Shown here: positions 5,484-12,145 of the stretch, piece by piece
Layout of the letters: each line of letters begins with the position of its first letter
How positions within the stretch are numbered: the first letter of the stretch is position 1
Source of the DNA: CAZVTU01 sp964630295
GTDB taxonomy: Bacteria > Patescibacteriota > Minisyncoccia > Minisyncoccales > RBG-13-42-11
Reading direction: 5' to 3'
NCBI GenBank assembly: GCA_964630295.1
Contig: CAZVTU010000016.1
Location: 1 to 12,145, forward strand
DNA: 12,145 bases
Made by a program: the position numbers and the translations under genes
Notes under the pieces: model-generated
The model's input: only the letters and a program-made list of their open reading frames with translations
Databases searched by the model: none
Told to the model about the DNA's origin: nothing

Positions 5484-8400
5484 ATGGAGATAAATTTTCC
5501 TAAATTAGAAAAGAAAATTCTAAAATTTTGGAAAGAAAATAAAATTTTTGAAAAAAGTATTCTCAGACGCAAAAATGCGCCAAATTTTGTTTTTTATGAA
5601 GGTCCCCCAACTGCTAATGCTAAACCCGGCATTCATCATGTTTTGAGTAGAGTTTATAAAGATATCATTTGTCGTTATAAGACCATGCAAGGATTCAGAG
5701 TTTTAAGAAAAGCAGGCTGGGATACCCACGGCTTACCAGTGGAATTAGAAATTGAGAAAAAATTGGGATTAAAGAGCAAAAAAGAAATTGAAAAATACGG
5801 TATAGCTCGTTTCAATAAACTTTGTAAAAAATCAGTCTGGGAATACAAAAAAGATTGGGAAAAATTAACTGAGAGAATTGCTTTCTGGTTAGATATGGAA
5901 AATCCTTACATAACTTATGAGCCAAATTACATCGAAAGTGTTTGGTGGATATTAAAAGAAATCTATAAAAAAGGATTAATGTATCAGGGATATAAAGTTG
6001 TTCCTTATTGCCCAAGATGTGGAACAAGCTTATCAAGCCATGAAGTTGCTTTGGGATATAAAAAGATAAAAGAACCGGCAATATATGTGAAATTTAAAGT
6101 CAAAAATCAAAAGTCAAAAGTCAAAACTACAACTAAAAACTTAAAGCTTCTTGTCTGGACTACCACCCCCTGGACCTTACCGGGAAATGTAGCAATAGCA
6201 GTTAATCCGGGATTTACTTACGCTAAAGTAAAAGTTGGAGATGAAATTTTTATTTTAGCTAAAGAAAGGTTAAAGGTTTTAGAAAAAGGATACAAAATTG
6301 TGGGAGAAGTAAAAGGTAAAGAGTTGGTGGGTTTAGAATACGAACCATTATACAAATTTACTGAACCCGATAAAAAAGCCTGGATGGTTGTATCGGCTGA
6401 TTTTGTCTCTCTTGAGGAAGGTACTGGTCTCGTCCATATTGCTCCAGCTTTTGGAGAGGAAGATATGGAGCTGGGAGAAGAAAGGAATTTACCAATTTTA
6501 ATGACAGTCGATGAATCTGGTTGTTTCATACCTAAAGTTAAGCCCTGGCGAGGAATTTTTGTTAAAAAAGCTGATCCTTTAATAATAGAAGATTTAAAAA
6601 AAAGAAATTTACTTTTTAAAGAAGAATTGTATGAACACGACTATCCTTTCTGTTGGCGGTGTAATTCCCCTTTACTTTATTACGCTAAGCAAAGTTGGTT
6701 CATTAATGTCAAAAAAATTAAGAAAAATTTAATAGAAGAGAACCAAAAGATTAATTGGACACCACCCCATTTAAAGAAAGGGAGATTCGGTGAATGGTTG
6801 AAAGAAATTAAAGATTGGGCTTTTTCTAGAGAAAGATATTGGGGAACACCCTTACCTATTTGGCAGTGTCCAAAATGTAAGAGTATTGAGATAATTGGTT
6901 CAAAGAAAGATTTATTATCTCAAAGATTTTCAGAAAATAATTTTTATTTTCTCCGCCATGGTCATTCTTTAAGGCAAATAAAGAAATTAGCAATGAGTTG
7001 GCCAGAGAAAATTCGTTGTCCTCTTACTAAGAAAGGAGAAAGAGAGGTTTTGAGAGCGGCTAAAGAATTAAAAAGAAAAAAGATTGATATGATTTTTAGC
7101 TCCGATCTTTTAAGGGCAAGACAGACAGCAACGATTGTGTCTAAAGAAACTGGAGTTAAAGTTATTTTTGATAAAAGACTGAGAGAGTACAATGTTGGAA
7201 TATTTAATGGAAAAGACCCAAAATTAATTTGGGAATATTTAGCAAAGAAGGGTAATATTATTTCAACAAAACTGCCTCAAGGGGAAAGTTTGTTGGAAAT
7301 TGGAAGAAGAATGTGCGATTTCCTAAAAGAAGTTAATAAAAATTATAAGAATAAAAACATTTTAATTGTTTCTCACGAACTTCCATTAACAATCTTAGAA
7401 GGTATTTTAAAAGGCTGGTCTGTTAAAAAAATCTTAGAACAAAGACGACAGATTAAAGAAGGAAAAATTAAAACTGGGAAATGGCGAAAAATTGAATTTA
7501 AAAACCTCCCTCTTAATGAAAAAATGGAATTTGATTTTCACCGACCTTATATTGATAAAGTAAAATTTTTCTGTAAAAAATGCAGAAATTTAATGGAAAG
7601 AACTCCCGAAGTTATCGATTGTTGGTTCGACTCAGGAAGTATGCCTTTTTCTCAATATCACTATCCTTTTGAAAATAAAGAATTAATCGATAAAAAAATC
7701 CAATTCCCAGCAGATTATATATCCGAAGCCATTGATCAAACTCGGGGATGGTTTTATACTCTCCATGCAGTTTCTAACCTATTGGGAAGAGGTTTGGCTT
7801 TCAAGAATGTTATTTCTTTAGGTCATGTGTTAGATGAAAAAGGAGAAAAAATGTCAAAATCTAAAGGTAATGTGGTTGAGCCAGATTCAATTATTGAAAA
7901 ATATGGAGCTGATGCTACCCGCTGGTATTTTTACACAATAAACCAGCCAGGAGATGCCAAACTTTTTTCAGAAAAAGATGTTGAGCAAACTTTGAAAAAG
8001 TTTATTCTTACTTTTTGGAATAGTTTTATCTTTTTTGAAACATACTGCCAGAAAAATTCCAAATTCCAAATTCCAAATTCCAAAAACACATTGGATAGAT
8101 GGATACTCTCGAAACTTAATAATCTTATCCAAGATGTTACTCAGAGAATGGATAAATACGATGTTACCGGAGCAGCGAGATGGATTGAAAATTTTGTAAT
8201 TGAAGATTTATCTCAATGGTATATCCGGAGATCAAGAAAAAGATTTCAAAAACCAAAAACAAAAACCGAAGCAGAGACAGCCTTAAATACTTTAAACTTA
8301 ATACTTTTAACCTTGAGCAAACTTACGGCACCATTTGTTCCTTTCCTAAGTGAAAAAATTTACCAAGGTTTAAATTTTTCTGAAAGCGTTCATCTGGAAA

Positions 8401-8930
8401 ATTGGCCAAAAGCAGATAAAAAATTAATTAATAATAAACTCGAAGGAAAAATGAATAAAGTTAGAGAAATTGTCACTTTAGCTTTAGCTGAAAGGGCAAA
8501 AACTGGAATAAAAGTGAGGCAACCTTTAAGTGAATTACGAATTACGAATTACGAATTACGAAAAGAGAAAGAGTTATTGGAGTTAATCAAAGAGGAGGTT
8601 AATGTAAAGAAAATAACTTTTGGTAAAAGTTTGAAGTTAGACACTAAAATCACTCCTGAACTTAAAGAAGAAGGAATAATCAGGGAAGTAATTAGAAATA
8701 TTCAAGAAATGAGGAAGAAAGCAAGATTAAAACCGAAAGATAAAATTCAAGTTCGCTATTTTGGAACTCCTGAATTAAATAAAATTTTAAACAAAAATAA
8801 AATTTTTATTTTAAAGGAAGCTAAAGTTAAAAATTTAATGTTAGGAGAAAAACCAAAAGAGGTTTTCAATGTTGAAAGAGAAATGATAGTCGACCAGCAA
8901 AAACTCTGGTTAGCAATTAAAAAAATTTAA
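5484..8930 (+). CDS. ileS: Isoleucyl-tRNA synthetase with an inserted histidine phosphatase domain
   Basis: An 1148-residue class Ia synthetase of the eukaryote/archaea-like IleRS type. HIGH equivalent GIHH (49-52) in GPPTANAKPGIHHVLS; zinc-ribbon knuckle CPRC; CP1 editing domain with the Thr-rich WTTTPWT (225-231) and GTGLVHIAPAFGEED, with the editing Asp at 327; RYWGTPLPIW; CPKC before and CKKC after the insertion; DCWFDSGSMPF; KMSKS (789-793); then anticodon-binding helices and a C-terminal tail. Residues ~483-682 are not IleRS but a complete histidine phosphatase: LRHGHS (Arg491, His492), SSDLLRARQTA (Arg544), LREYNVG (Glu568) and VSHE (His631). The frame is continuous through both junctions. 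Three heptamer arrays add further small inserts at 6098, 8056 and 8532. It starts 1 base after argS with no Shine-Dalgarno site. IleRS identity is certain; the role of the phosphatase is unknown. Confidence 0.96.
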   Translation: MEINFPKLEKKILKFWKENKIFEKSILRRKNAPNFVFYEGPPTANAKPGIHHVLSRVYKDIICRYKTMQGFRVLRKAGWDTHGLPVELEIEKKLGLKSKKEIEKYGIARFNKLCKKSVWEYKKDWEKLTERIAFWLDMENPYITYEPNYIESVWWILKEIYKKGLMYQGYKVVPYCPRCGTSLSSHEVALGYKKIKEPAIYVKFKVKNQKSKVKTTTKNLKLLVWTTTPWTLPGNVAIAVNPGFTYAKVKVGDEIFILAKERLKVLEKGYKIVGEVKGKELVGLEYEPLYKFTEPDKKAWMVVSADFVSLEEGTGLVHIAPAFGEEDMELGEERNLPILMTVDESGCFIPKVKPWRGIFVKKADPLIIEDLKKRNLLFKEELYEHDYPFCWRCNSPLLYYAKQSWFINVKKIKKNLIEENQKINWTPPHLKKGRFGEWLKEIKDWAFSRERYWGTPLPIWQCPKCKSIEIIGSKKDLLSQRFSENNFYFLRHGHSLRQIKKLAMSWPEKIRCPLTKKGEREVLRAAKELKRKKIDMIFSSDLLRARQTATIVSKETGVKVIFDKRLREYNVGIFNGKDPKLIWEYLAKKGNIISTKLPQGESLLEIGRRMCDFLKEVNKNYKNKNILIVSHELPLTILEGILKGWSVKKILEQRRQIKEGKIKTGKWRKIEFKNLPLNEKMEFDFHRPYIDKVKFFCKKCRNLMERTPEVIDCWFDSGSMPFSQYHYPFENKELIDKKIQFPADYISEAIDQTRGWFYTLHAVSNLLGRGLAFKNVISLGHVLDEKGEKMSKSKGNVVEPDSIIEKYGADATRWYFYTINQPGDAKLFSEKDVEQTLKKFILTFWNSFIFFETYCQKNSKFQIPNSKNTLDRWILSKLNNLIQDVTQRMDKYDVTGAARWIENFVIEDLSQWYIRRSRKRFQKPKTKTEAETALNTLNLILLTLSKLTAPFVPFLSEKIYQGLNFSESVHLENWPKADKKLINNKLEGKMNKVREIVTLALAERAKTGIKVRQPLSELRITNYELRKEKELLELIKEEVNVKKITFGKSLKLDTKITPELKEEGIIREVIRNIQEMRKKARLKPKDKIQVRYFGTPELNKILNKNKIFILKEAKVKNLMLGEKPKEVFNVEREMIVDQQKLWLAIKKI
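6098..6125 (+). repeat. Heptanucleotide array (AGTCAAA)x4 inside ileS, one unit mutated
   Basis: Four AGTCAAA units, the second reading AATCAAA. It is translated in the same frame as the argS array and lies in the stretch leading into the editing-domain motif WTTTPWT. Together with the following bases it encodes residues 205-223, of which 15 of 19 are identical to ArgRS 401-419. Confidence 0.92.
6930..7529 (+). other. Histidine phosphatase domain embedded in IleRS
   Basis: Approximate limits of the inserted domain (IleRS residues ~483-682), between the IIGSKKDLL segment and DFHRPYID (684-691), which are adjacent in ordinary synthetases of this type. The fold signature is complete: first core RHG (491-493), a second core Arg in the S-DLLRARQT motif (544), acidic proton donor Glu568 in LREYNVG, and second core His631 in VSHE. 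Alternating beta and alpha segments follow the cofactor-dependent phosphoglycerate mutase/CobC branch. All four catalytic positions are kept, so activity is plausible. The substrate cannot be read from sequence. Base composition resembles the surrounding ileS, so the insertion is not obviously recent. Confidence 0.9.
8056..8083 (+). repeat. Heptanucleotide array (ATTCCAA)x4 inside ileS
   Basis: Four perfect copies of ATTCCAA, translated in frame as KFQIPNSK-like residues between the catalytic core (FFETYCQ) and the LDRWILSKLN helix of the anticodon-binding region, a place where IleRS sequences vary in length. The unit differs from the other arrays, but the copy number and total length are the same. 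Confidence 0.95.
8532..8559 (+). repeat. Heptanucleotide array (GAATTAC)x4 inside ileS
   Basis: Four perfect copies of GAATTAC followed by a partial GAA, translated in frame as ELRITNYELR between VRQPL and the LLELIKEEVNVKKI segment of the C-terminal region. It is the third unit sequence and the fourth array of exactly four heptamers within 3.4 kb. Confidence 0.95.
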
Positions 8931-8933
8931 AAT

Positions 8934-9320
8934 ATGGGAATTTCGGAGAAAAAACAAGCTTTAAGTCAAGGGAGGATTTCTCCAGCCAAGACTCCTCGTT
9001 CTGACAAACCAGAATTAACCGGGGAAAAAGAAAAAAGGGATACCTCGATATTTGGAGGAAAAGAATATTTAGAAGCAGGAACTTTTAAATATAAACTAAG
9101 GGATCCAAAACTTTTTTCAACTACTGGTTTAGGTGAAGAAAAAATAAGGAATTTAGGAGAAAAAATATTTAAGGGATCTGGCAGTTATATTAAAAAGTCC
9201 GATCTTCGAGAAATAAGAAGACAGTTAGATTTAGGAAAATGGGGTAAATTCAGAAATATGTCTGAGAAAGAAAGAGAAGAGGCAAAAAGATTGATCGATA
9301 AAGGAATTTTAAGGAAATAA
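8934..9320 (+). CDS. Small charged hypothetical protein between ileS and recO
   Basis: I do not recognise a family. The protein has 128 residues, is soluble, and is rich in Lys, Glu, Arg and Gly, with no signal peptide, membrane segment or Cys/His cluster. The N-terminal ~45 residues (SEKKQALSQGRISPAKTPRSD and on) look disordered. The C-terminal ~80 look folded: a KEYLEAGTFKYKLRDPKLF segment, then predicted helices with KSDLREIRRQLDLGKWGKF and a final EREEAKRLIDKGILRK helix. It starts 3 bases after the ileS stop and ends 7 bases before recO, so it is part of the argS-ileS-recO transcript. Codon use resembles its neighbours, and the tight operon placement supports a real gene. A lineage-restricted CPR protein is the most likely explanation. 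Confidence 0.75.
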   Translation: MGISEKKQALSQGRISPAKTPRSDKPELTGEKEKRDTSIFGGKEYLEAGTFKYKLRDPKLFSTTGLGEEKIRNLGEKIFKGSGSYIKKSDLREIRRQLDLGKWGKFRNMSEKEREEAKRLIDKGILRK

Positions 9321-9327
9321 ATTTTAA

Positions 9328-10062
9328 ATGTTTACGCATTATCGAACTCAAGGTTTTATTTTTAAAAAAGTTGACCGAGGGGAAGCAGATAGAATTTTTA
9401 CTATTTTTACTAAAGATTTTGGAAAATTAGAATTATTAGCTAAAGCAGAAAGAAAGATCACATCAAAATTAAGAGCAGGCCTAGAATTATTTTACTTATC
9501 AGAAATTGAATTTATTCAAGGGAAAACACACAAGACCTTAACTGACACAATTTTAATTAATAATTTTAAAAATTTAAGAAGTGATTTAAAGCGATTAAAA
9601 ATAGCTTATCGGGTTTCAGAAGTTTTAGATAAACTTGTCCGAGGACAAGAACCCGATAAAAAAATTTGGCAACTTCTGAACGAAGTTTTTAATAGATTAA
9701 ATTCATTAGAAATTAAAAATTGGAAGATAAGAATTGTATATCATTATTTTCTCTGGAATCTTCTTTCGATTTTAGGTTATCAACCCGAACTCTATTATTG
9801 CTCTCTCTGTCAAAAAAAGCTAACACCAGAAAACATTTTCTTTAATTTAAAAGAAGGGGGGCTCATTTGTGTTCGCTGTAGAAAATTAACCAGAAAAGGA
9901 ACAACAAAGAAAATTAAAGCAGAGACAGTAAAGATATTAAGAATTATTCTTGAAAGAGACTGGCCAACCTTAAAAAGATTAAAAATTGATAAAGAAGAAT
10001 TAAATCAACTAGCCGAGATATCCAACCTTTATCTCTTAGAAACTTTGAGACAAGTTGGATAA
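9328..10062 (+). CDS. recO: DNA repair protein RecO
   Basis: A 244-residue RecO, which works with RecR to load RecA onto SSB-coated single-stranded DNA in the RecFOR pathway and anneals complementary strands. The N-terminal OB-fold is recognisable from YRTQGFIFKKVDRGEADRIFTIFTKDFGKLELLAK (residues 5-39), where the family has the motif G.VL....GE.D.+...+T...G....+AKG. A helical domain follows, with a zinc-finger pair CSLC (158-161) and CVRC (181-184), the four-cysteine arrangement of many RecO proteins. The length is normal. The ATG at 9328 is 7 bases past the preceding stop; an AAGGAA about 12 bases upstream is too distant to be a good Shine-Dalgarno site. It is probably the last gene of the argS operon, with a 25-base gap before the next gene. 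Confidence 0.93.
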   Translation: MFTHYRTQGFIFKKVDRGEADRIFTIFTKDFGKLELLAKAERKITSKLRAGLELFYLSEIEFIQGKTHKTLTDTILINNFKNLRSDLKRLKIAYRVSEVLDKLVRGQEPDKKIWQLLNEVFNRLNSLEIKNWKIRIVYHYFLWNLLSILGYQPELYYCSLCQKKLTPENIFFNLKEGGLICVRCRKLTRKGTTKKIKAETVKILRIILERDWPTLKRLKIDKEELNQLAEISNLYLLETLRQVG

Positions 10063-10087
10063 TTTGATAGGATAAATAAAATAGCTT

Positions 10088-11764
10088 ATGCGAAAAATTA
10101 CTCTCTTTATTATTATTTTAGCGGTAATATCGGGAATTGCTGGTTTTTATTATTACCAGAAAAATATCTATTCAAAAGAAGTTTTAAAGTTAGAAATTTT
10201 AGGTCCAGAGAAAGTTGATCTTCTGCAAGAGTTCGAATACATTGTTAAATATAAAAACAATGGTAATACTCGTTTAGAAGAACCAGAGCTAATTTTTGAA
10301 TACCCAGAACATTCTGTATTGGAGGAGGGAATTTCACTGCGAATTATTAAAAAATCAGATGAATTGGGAGGAGCTATTTATCCAGGCGAAGAAAAAACTT
10401 TCCGGTTCAAGGCAAGACTTCTGGGTAAGCAAGGAGAAGCTAAAGAAGCTCGAGCCACTTTAAGTTATCGACCTAAAAATTTGAAAGCACGATATGAATC
10501 TGCTACTACTTTTACTACTATAATTGAAAAAGTTCCTTTAACATTTGACTTCGACCTACCTTCTAAAGTAGCTTCCGGAAAAACGTTGAGGTTTAGATTA
10601 AATTATTTTTCAAATATAGATTATCCTCTCCCTAGTTTAGGAATAAGTGTAGAATATCCTTCTGGTTTTGAGTTTATTGAATCTACCCCCCAGTCATTAG
10701 ATAAAACCAATTGGGATATCGGTCTTTTAAATAAAGCTGAAGGGGGAAGAATCGAAGTTTCAGGAAAAATAAGAGGAGAGGTTGGTGAGGAAAAAATTTT
10801 CCGAGCCCAAATTGGCAGTTGGCAAGATGGAGAATTTATTTTACTGAAAGAGGCAGCTCGAGGAATAACCATTATTAAGCCTGCCTTACATATCACTCAG
10901 TTAATTAACGGAAACCCAGAATTAGTTGTCAATCCTGGAGATAAATTACATTATGAGATTTTTTTTCAAAACATTGGAGAAGAAATTTTAACAGATATGA
11001 CTTTATTAGTGACTTTAACTGGTTCAGCTTTTGATTTTAAAACAATTAAAGCTCCCGAAGGAGATTTTGAACCAGGCGATAATTCAATATTGTGGGATTG
11101 GCGAAGAGTGGGCGATCTTCAGCTTTTATCTCCTCGAGAAGAGGGAAAAGTTGAATTCTGGATAGATTTGAAAGAGGAGTGGGAAATTAAAGATCTATCA
11201 GATAAAAATCCCACTATAAAAACTAAAATCTATCTAAGTCAAGTGAAAGAAGAATTTATCAATAAAGTCAATTCAAAATTAGAAATCAGTCAGCGTGGTT
11301 TTTACCAAGATGAAATTTTTGGAAATTCGGGTCCTTTGCCACCGAAAGTAGGTGAATCCACTACTTATACAATAATGTGGCAGGTTAAAAATTATTACAA
11401 TGAGATGAGAAATGTTAAAGTGAAAGCCACTCTACCTCCGAATGTTAAACTGACCGGGAAAATTTTCCCCGAAGAGGAAACCGACAAATTTACTTTTGAT
11501 TCAAATTCGAGAGAATTAGTCTGGAATGTTGGAGAATTAATGGTGGCTCAAGGAATTTTAAATCCTGCTCCCAATATTTCTTTTCAAATTTCTTTTACCC
11601 CAACAGCGGAACAGAAAGGTCAAACTCCAGAAATTATTGGTCCTGTTAAGATAACTGGTGAAGACCAGTGGACCAAAGAAATTCTTGAAGCTACTAGCCC
11701 AGCCATTAACACCACTTTACCCGATGACACAACAGTAAATGAAGAGGAGGGAGTGATTAAATAA
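10088..11764 (+). CDS. Membrane-anchored envelope protein with repeated Ig-like (DUF11-type) modules
   Basis: A 558-residue protein with N-terminal MRKITLFIIILAVISGIAGFYYY: two basic residues, then ~17 hydrophobic ones and no clear signal-peptidase site, so probably a signal anchor with the rest outside. The body is beta-rich and built of about four modules (roughly 33-145, 148-262, 265-390, 400-545). Several carry the stereotyped motif set of DUF11/COG1361-like domains: YxIxxKNxGN near the start (YIVKYKNNGN; YEIFFQNIGEE), xPEGDFxPGDNSILWDW or SRELVWNVGEL (a Trp preceding a Gly-Leu turn), and a closing GEEKTFRF/EGKVEFWID strand. There are no Cys residues, sortase motif or catalytic motif. Such proteins are common in CPR surfaces, where an adhesive or structural role is assumed. 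Module boundaries are estimates. It ends in an acidic tail. Confidence 0.7.
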   Translation: MRKITLFIIILAVISGIAGFYYYQKNIYSKEVLKLEILGPEKVDLLQEFEYIVKYKNNGNTRLEEPELIFEYPEHSVLEEGISLRIIKKSDELGGAIYPGEEKTFRFKARLLGKQGEAKEARATLSYRPKNLKARYESATTFTTIIEKVPLTFDFDLPSKVASGKTLRFRLNYFSNIDYPLPSLGISVEYPSGFEFIESTPQSLDKTNWDIGLLNKAEGGRIEVSGKIRGEVGEEKIFRAQIGSWQDGEFILLKEAARGITIIKPALHITQLINGNPELVVNPGDKLHYEIFFQNIGEEILTDMTLLVTLTGSAFDFKTIKAPEGDFEPGDNSILWDWRRVGDLQLLSPREEGKVEFWIDLKEEWEIKDLSDKNPTIKTKIYLSQVKEEFINKVNSKLEISQRGFYQDEIFGNSGPLPPKVGESTTYTIMWQVKNYYNEMRNVKVKATLPPNVKLTGKIFPEEETDKFTFDSNSRELVWNVGELMVAQGILNPAPNISFQISFTPTAEQKGQTPEIIGPVKITGEDQWTKEILEATSPAINTTLPDDTTVNEEEGVIK

Positions 11765-11769
11765 TTATT

Positions 11770-11791
11770 TCTAAATTTCCTCTAAATTTCC
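11770..11791 (+). repeat. Tandem 11-mer TCTAAATTTCC x2 in the gap before the last gene
   Basis: Two perfect head-to-tail copies of TCTAAATTTCC (11770-11780, 11781-11791) followed by related pyrimidine-rich bases. They lie just after the stop of the envelope-protein gene. They are too few to mean much alone and may be ordinary low-complexity sequence. Confidence 0.6.
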
Positions 11792-11804
11792 TCTTTCCTT
11801 TTAA

Positions 11805-11828
11805 TTTCCTTAATTGGAGGTTTTTTTT
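11805..11828 (+). terminator. Weak intrinsic terminator candidate after the envelope-protein gene
   Basis: TTTCC / GGAGG can form a 5-bp stem (two G-U pairs) around a 6-base TTAATT loop, directly followed by eight T. The U-tract is convincing and the stem is weak. The remainder of the 120-base gap shows only a -10-like TAAAAT at 11845-11850 with no good -35. Confidence 0.35.
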
Positions 11829-11884
11829 GAGTTTGGTTTAATGATAAAATAATTTAATAGAAACTGAAAAGAAAGATAGAAGAA

Positions 11885-12145
11885 ATGAAGTATATTTCGC
11901 TCAAAAAAACGGCAGAAATTTTAGCTAAAAAGAAAAAACCTTGCTCAAAGAGTTATTTGAATAAACTTGCTCGGCAAGGAAAATTAAAGGCAGTGAAAAT
12001 TGGAGTAGAGTGGTTTACCACTCGCCAGTGGGTAGATGATTTTGTTCAGGCTCAAAGTTTAGGTTTGCTATTCAAAAGATTAGATAAAAAAACAAGAAAA
12101 AAAAGAGGTTTGGTTTTACCTCTATATTTTGGTTGGCAAATAAGA
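11885..12145 (+). CDS. Helix-turn-helix (MerR/excisionase-like) DNA-binding protein, 3' truncated by window
   Basis: The frame is open from ATG 11885 to the window end (87 codons so far). The N-terminus MKYISLKKTAEILAKKKKPCSKSYLNKLARQGKLKAVKIGVEWF has the winged-helix pattern of excisionase/MerR-type domains: a first helix over the aromatic-Ile-Ser-Leu-x-x-Ala motif, a recognition helix SYLNKLARQGKL, and a wing KAVKIGVEWFTTRQWVDDFV. It continues into a basic stretch (FKRLDKKTRKKRG) and then a hydrophobic start (LVLPLYFGW) that could be a membrane segment, although the sequence ends there. Small HTH proteins of this form are frequent next to surface-protein genes in CPR genomes. Whether it regulates the upstream gene is unknown. 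The purine-rich AGAAGAA before the ATG is at most a weak ribosome-binding site. Confidence 0.6.
   Translation, partial: MKYISLKKTAEILAKKKKPCSKSYLNKLARQGKLKAVKIGVEWFTTRQWVDDFVQAQSLGLLFKRLDKKTRKKRGLVLPLYFGWQIR

Noticed and set aside
5812..7192. Three - strand open frames of 76-103 codons inside ileS
   Set aside because: The ileS frame is continuous and full of family motifs; these are AT-rich complement shadows.
6930..7529. A separate phosphatase gene, or a chimeric assembly, within ileS
   Set aside because: There is no stop or frame change at either junction, the flanking IleRS halves are complementary and complete, and base composition is unchanged.
10621..10896. Open frame of 91 codons on the - strand inside the envelope-protein gene
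   Set aside because: Antisense shadow with no motif and no ribosome-binding site.

Overview
The window is AT-rich, densely packed bacterial DNA, mostly about 25-35 % G+C by eye, with intergenic gaps of 0-120 bases. Almost no gene has a Shine-Dalgarno site. The likely source is a member of the Candidate Phyla Radiation (Patescibacteria), probably Parcubacteria-like. This is an inference from gene content and style: short genes, a eukaryote/archaea-type IleRS, a minimal 92-residue MGMT, and Ig/DUF11-like envelope proteins. UGA is used as a stop (smpB, rpmI), which argues against the recoded UGA=Gly lineages.

Layout. (1) 1-1988, + strand: the 3' end of a TreT-like GT4 glycosyltransferase, a small MGMT-type alkyltransferase, and a PurF-like amidophosphoribosyltransferase whose glutaminase nucleophile is replaced by Pro. 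The PurF-like gene is richer in G+C and has the only strong Shine-Dalgarno site. A hairpin at 2006-2027 can terminate transcription in both directions. (2) 3897-2048, - strand: a translation cluster smpB - ssrA (tmRNA) - infC - rpmI - rplT. The tmRNA folds completely by hand: G3-U70 acceptor stem, T-arm, long P2, four pseudoknots and the tag frame. Its 5' end overlaps the smpB stop codon, and its 3' end lies 7 bases before the infC TTG start. (3) 3898-3958: a 61-base divergent promoter region whose two predicted transcripts would be leaderless or nearly so. (4) 3959-10062, + strand: argS - ileS - a small hypothetical gene - recO, nearly without gaps. (5) 10088-12145, + strand: a membrane-anchored envelope protein with repeated Ig-like modules, a short low-complexity gap, and the start of a helix-turn-helix protein cut off by the window edge.

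The most striking points are: a complete histidine phosphatase domain of about 200 residues, with every catalytic residue, inserted in the zinc-ribbon region of IleRS; four heptanucleotide arrays of exactly four units each, in frame at probable variable loops of ArgRS and IleRS, two of which share a 19-residue element; and the smpB/ssrA overlap, which implies that tmRNA 5' processing removes the stop codon from smpB mRNA. Regions 2 and 4 together form a translation and ribosome-rescue neighbourhood. Region 1 looks unrelated to it.
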